64,000 nt of DNA. Source: Sphingobacteriales bacterium (lineage in GTDB: Bacteria; Bacteroidota; Bacteroidia; Chitinophagales; UBA2359). Positions 62,722 through 64,000 of this stretch are shown here, one piece after another. The position numbers and the translations under genes are program-made. Position 1 is the first letter of the stretch. Every line of letters begins with the position of its first letter. The DNA lies in NCBI GenBank assembly GCA_016718845.1, contig JADKCK010000020.1, positions 1 through 64,000 on the forward strand, in the 5' to 3' direction. Below the pieces are notes generated by a model. It saw only the letters and a program-made list of their open reading frames with translations. It was not told where the DNA came from and did no database searches.

Positions 62722-62969
62722 GAATTAAGCGCCCATGTTTGTGTCGTTTTTTGTGGACGATAAAATAACACGCCATTTTTAACTTTCGCTTTTAGTTTTT
62801 TGCATCTATGACATCCTTCCAACATTTTTGTTTTTGTTGTTGTACTTGTTGTTGTAAAACAACGAGCCGGAAGGATATTGTGTTTAGTAAGCCAATATAG
62901 CTCATAAAATCATTGTACCTATTGGTGTACAAAGCCCTTCCAAGCAAATGTTTGGAAGGGCTTTTTTTT
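62722..62969 (+). ncRNA. Candidate small RNA or leader RNA upstream of the siroheme gene
   Basis: About 248 nt between a consensus promoter and an intrinsic terminator. It holds an 8-bp stem ATCCTTCC (62813-62820)/GGAAGGAT (62869-62876) that encloses a second hairpin CTTGTTGTT/AACAACGAG (62845-62853/62858-62866; GTAA loop). The 3' arm's GGAAGG could alternatively pair with CCTTCC in the terminator (62936-62941), as an attenuator would. It matches no riboswitch I recognise. Whether it is a stand-alone RNA or the leader of the siroheme/cysH genes is open. Confidence 0.5.
62931..62969 (+). terminator. Intrinsic terminator before the siroheme gene
   Basis: Perfect 13-bp arms AAAGCCCTTCCAA and TTGGAAGGGCTTT with an 8-nt loop are followed by T8 (counting from 62962). 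Confidence 0.85.
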
Positions 62970-63043
62970 ATGCCTAACAAAACAAAATAAATTTCGCCAA
63001 ATTTTCACAACTTACAATTTACCATTTATAATTTACACCTAAC

Positions 63044-63625
63044 TTGAACACGCTCTATCCCATATTTTTAAAGCTACACACCATTCCGTTGTTGTTGATT
63101 GGTGCAGGTAAGGTAGGCTGCGAAAAATTATCTTTTTTGCTCAAAAACAGCCCCGATGCCCTAGTAACTGTAATTGCACAACAAGTAAGCGATGAATTTT
63201 GGGCGATAGCCAAACCCTATCCCAATGTTATCATCTACCAAAAAGCATTTGCCCCCACCGACTTGCAAGGGCACAAGCTAATTATTGCCGCTACCAACAA
63301 CTATTTTTTAAACAATTTGCTATGCCATTTGGCAAAACAAAACAACTTGTTGATAAATGTAGCCGACAAACCCGCCCTATGCGATTTTTATTTGGGTGGC
63401 ATTGTTACAAAAGGCGATTTAAAAATTGCCATTTCTACCAATGGTAAATCGCCCACCGTAGCCAAACGCCTGCGCCAACTCTTCGAGGCTGTACTGCCCG
63501 ACACCCTCGACGAACTACTCCAAAACCTACAAACGTATAGACAACAACTAAAAGGTAACTTCGAAGAAAAAGTAGCTACCCTTAATCAATTAACGGCTTC
63601 GTTAATCAACAAAAACAAACATTAA
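63044..63625 (+). CDS. Precorrin-2 dehydrogenase / siroheme synthase N-terminal domain
   Basis: A 193-residue NAD-dependent enzyme like the N-terminal CysG domain, Met8p or SirC, oxidising precorrin-2 toward sirohydrochlorin. A TTG codon at 63044 is the start (NTLYPIFLKLHTIPLLLIG). The Rossmann motif is LLIGAGKVG; LIIAATNNYFLNN and INVADKPALCDFYLGGIV follow, and KIAISTNGKSPTVAKRLR is the family's C-domain signature. Sirohaem is needed by sulfite reductase. The gene lies upstream of cysH. TTTACCATTTATAATTTAC precedes the start. Confidence 0.9.
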   Translation: MNTLYPIFLKLHTIPLLLIGAGKVGCEKLSFLLKNSPDALVTVIAQQVSDEFWAIAKPYPNVIIYQKAFAPTDLQGHKLIIAATNNYFLNNLLCHLAKQNNLLINVADKPALCDFYLGGIVTKGDLKIAISTNGKSPTVAKRLRQLFEAVLPDTLDELLQNLQTYRQQLKGNFEEKVATLNQLTASLINKNKH

Positions 63626-63729
63626 TACATACCCACTACGTTTTAGCAAACAGAATTATCTCCATTATCTACGCCCCAAACCGCCTAAATTCACACAAAA
63701 TTCCCTTATCATCAACACATCTATTGTCT

Positions 63730-64000
63730 ATGTCGTTACATTTAACAGAACTAAACCAACAATACCTACGCAAAGACCCCTACAACCGCCTACAAAACCT
63801 GTTTAGCCACTTTGCCCCTGCCGATATTTTAGTTACCTCGTCGTTTGGCATTACAGCAGGCGTGTTGTTGTCTATGGTGCATAGCATTGCGCCCAATCAT
63901 CCTATTTATTTTTTAGATACTACCTATCATTTCCCCGAAACATTAGCCTATAAAGAGCAACTACAAGCAAAGCTAAACCTAAACATAGTTACGCTAAAAG
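63730..64000 (+). CDS. cysH: Phosphoadenylyl-sulfate reductase, N-terminal part
   Basis: Starts MSLHLTELNQQYLRK at ATG 63730 and continues past the window edge (90 codons visible). The segment ILVTSSFGITAGVLLSMVH is the PP-loop-type nucleotide site of CysH, and IYFLDTTYHFPETLAYKE is a family motif (usual form FLDTGRLFPET). It reduces PAPS or APS to sulfite in assimilatory sulfate reduction. The catalytic cysteine region lies outside the window, so PAPS versus APS cannot be decided. Confidence 0.88.
   Translation, partial: MSLHLTELNQQYLRKDPYNRLQNLFSHFAPADILVTSSFGITAGVLLSMVHSIAPNHPIYFLDTTYHFPETLAYKEQLQAKLNLNIVTLK

Noticed and set aside
62722..62969. SAM, cobalamin or TPP riboswitch
   Set aside because: None of the conserved core motifs of these classes could be found; only stems, a promoter and a terminator are visible.

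Overview
The window is a chromosomal segment of an uncultured-looking member of the Bacteroidota. Three things point there: secreted proteins with SprB repeats and both types of type IX secretion C-terminal sorting domain, promoters of the Bacteroidota form TTG-N17-23-TAnnTTTG, and family-typical genes (type III glutamine synthetase, a DUF5916 protein, an AURKAIP1/COX24-like microprotein). The nitric-oxide reductase cluster and many repeats would fit a Saprospiria/Chitinophagia-type environmental denitrifier, but that placement is inference.

Layout. 1-4.6 kb: end of an MbnP-like gene, its MbnH-like di-heme partner, two tandem-repeat tracts and a YHYH/SprB secreted protein. 4.6-16.3 kb: mostly minus-strand housekeeping genes (rng, a COX24-like microprotein, a TPR protein, an HU-like protein, an enoyl-CoA hydratase, a B12-binding protein, aspS) and an SprB protein. 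16.5-29.1 kb: a beta-propeller/SPOR gene split by a frameshift, a lipoprotein, a DUF5916 protein, a 1.4-kb palindrome-rich non-coding block and a 1378-residue subtilase. 29.1-31.2 kb: a small island of Rhs core fragments, a putative immunity gene and a HicBA pair, separated by three copies of a hairpin-plus-promoter element. 31.4-35.4 kb: a type-B-sorted surface protein and a lipoprotein.

35.4-43.7 kb: a nitric oxide module (ric, norC, norB, norQ, norD and an Rrf2 regulator) bracketed by arrays of two repeat families, here called R1 and R2. R2 is about 137 nt and occurs five times. Each copy ends in a terminator-like hairpin whose paired positions change together between copies. 43.8-53.6 kb: a PorU2/C25-like protein without its catalytic residues, an Hsp20, glutamate dehydrogenase, an ORF-less group II intron, an RsmI-like methyltransferase and glutamine synthetase III. 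53.6-61.4 kb: a relic antitoxin/PIN pair between duplicated terminators, a frameshifted feoB separated from feoA by four tandem Rpn-type nuclease genes, and sucC. 61.8-64 kb: an FkbM methyltransferase, a promoter-to-terminator non-coding unit, a siroheme-synthase N-domain gene and the start of cysH.

Working together: Ric would repair iron centres and NorCBQD detoxify or respire NO, probably through shared palindromic operators. Gdh and GlnN handle ammonium assimilation. FeoA and FeoB import Fe(II). The final genes begin assimilatory sulfate reduction, where sirohaem is needed for sulfite reductase. Several genes (porU2-like, feoB, propeller/SPOR, Rpn copies) break at homopolymers or short repeats, so assembly error has to be separated from real decay.
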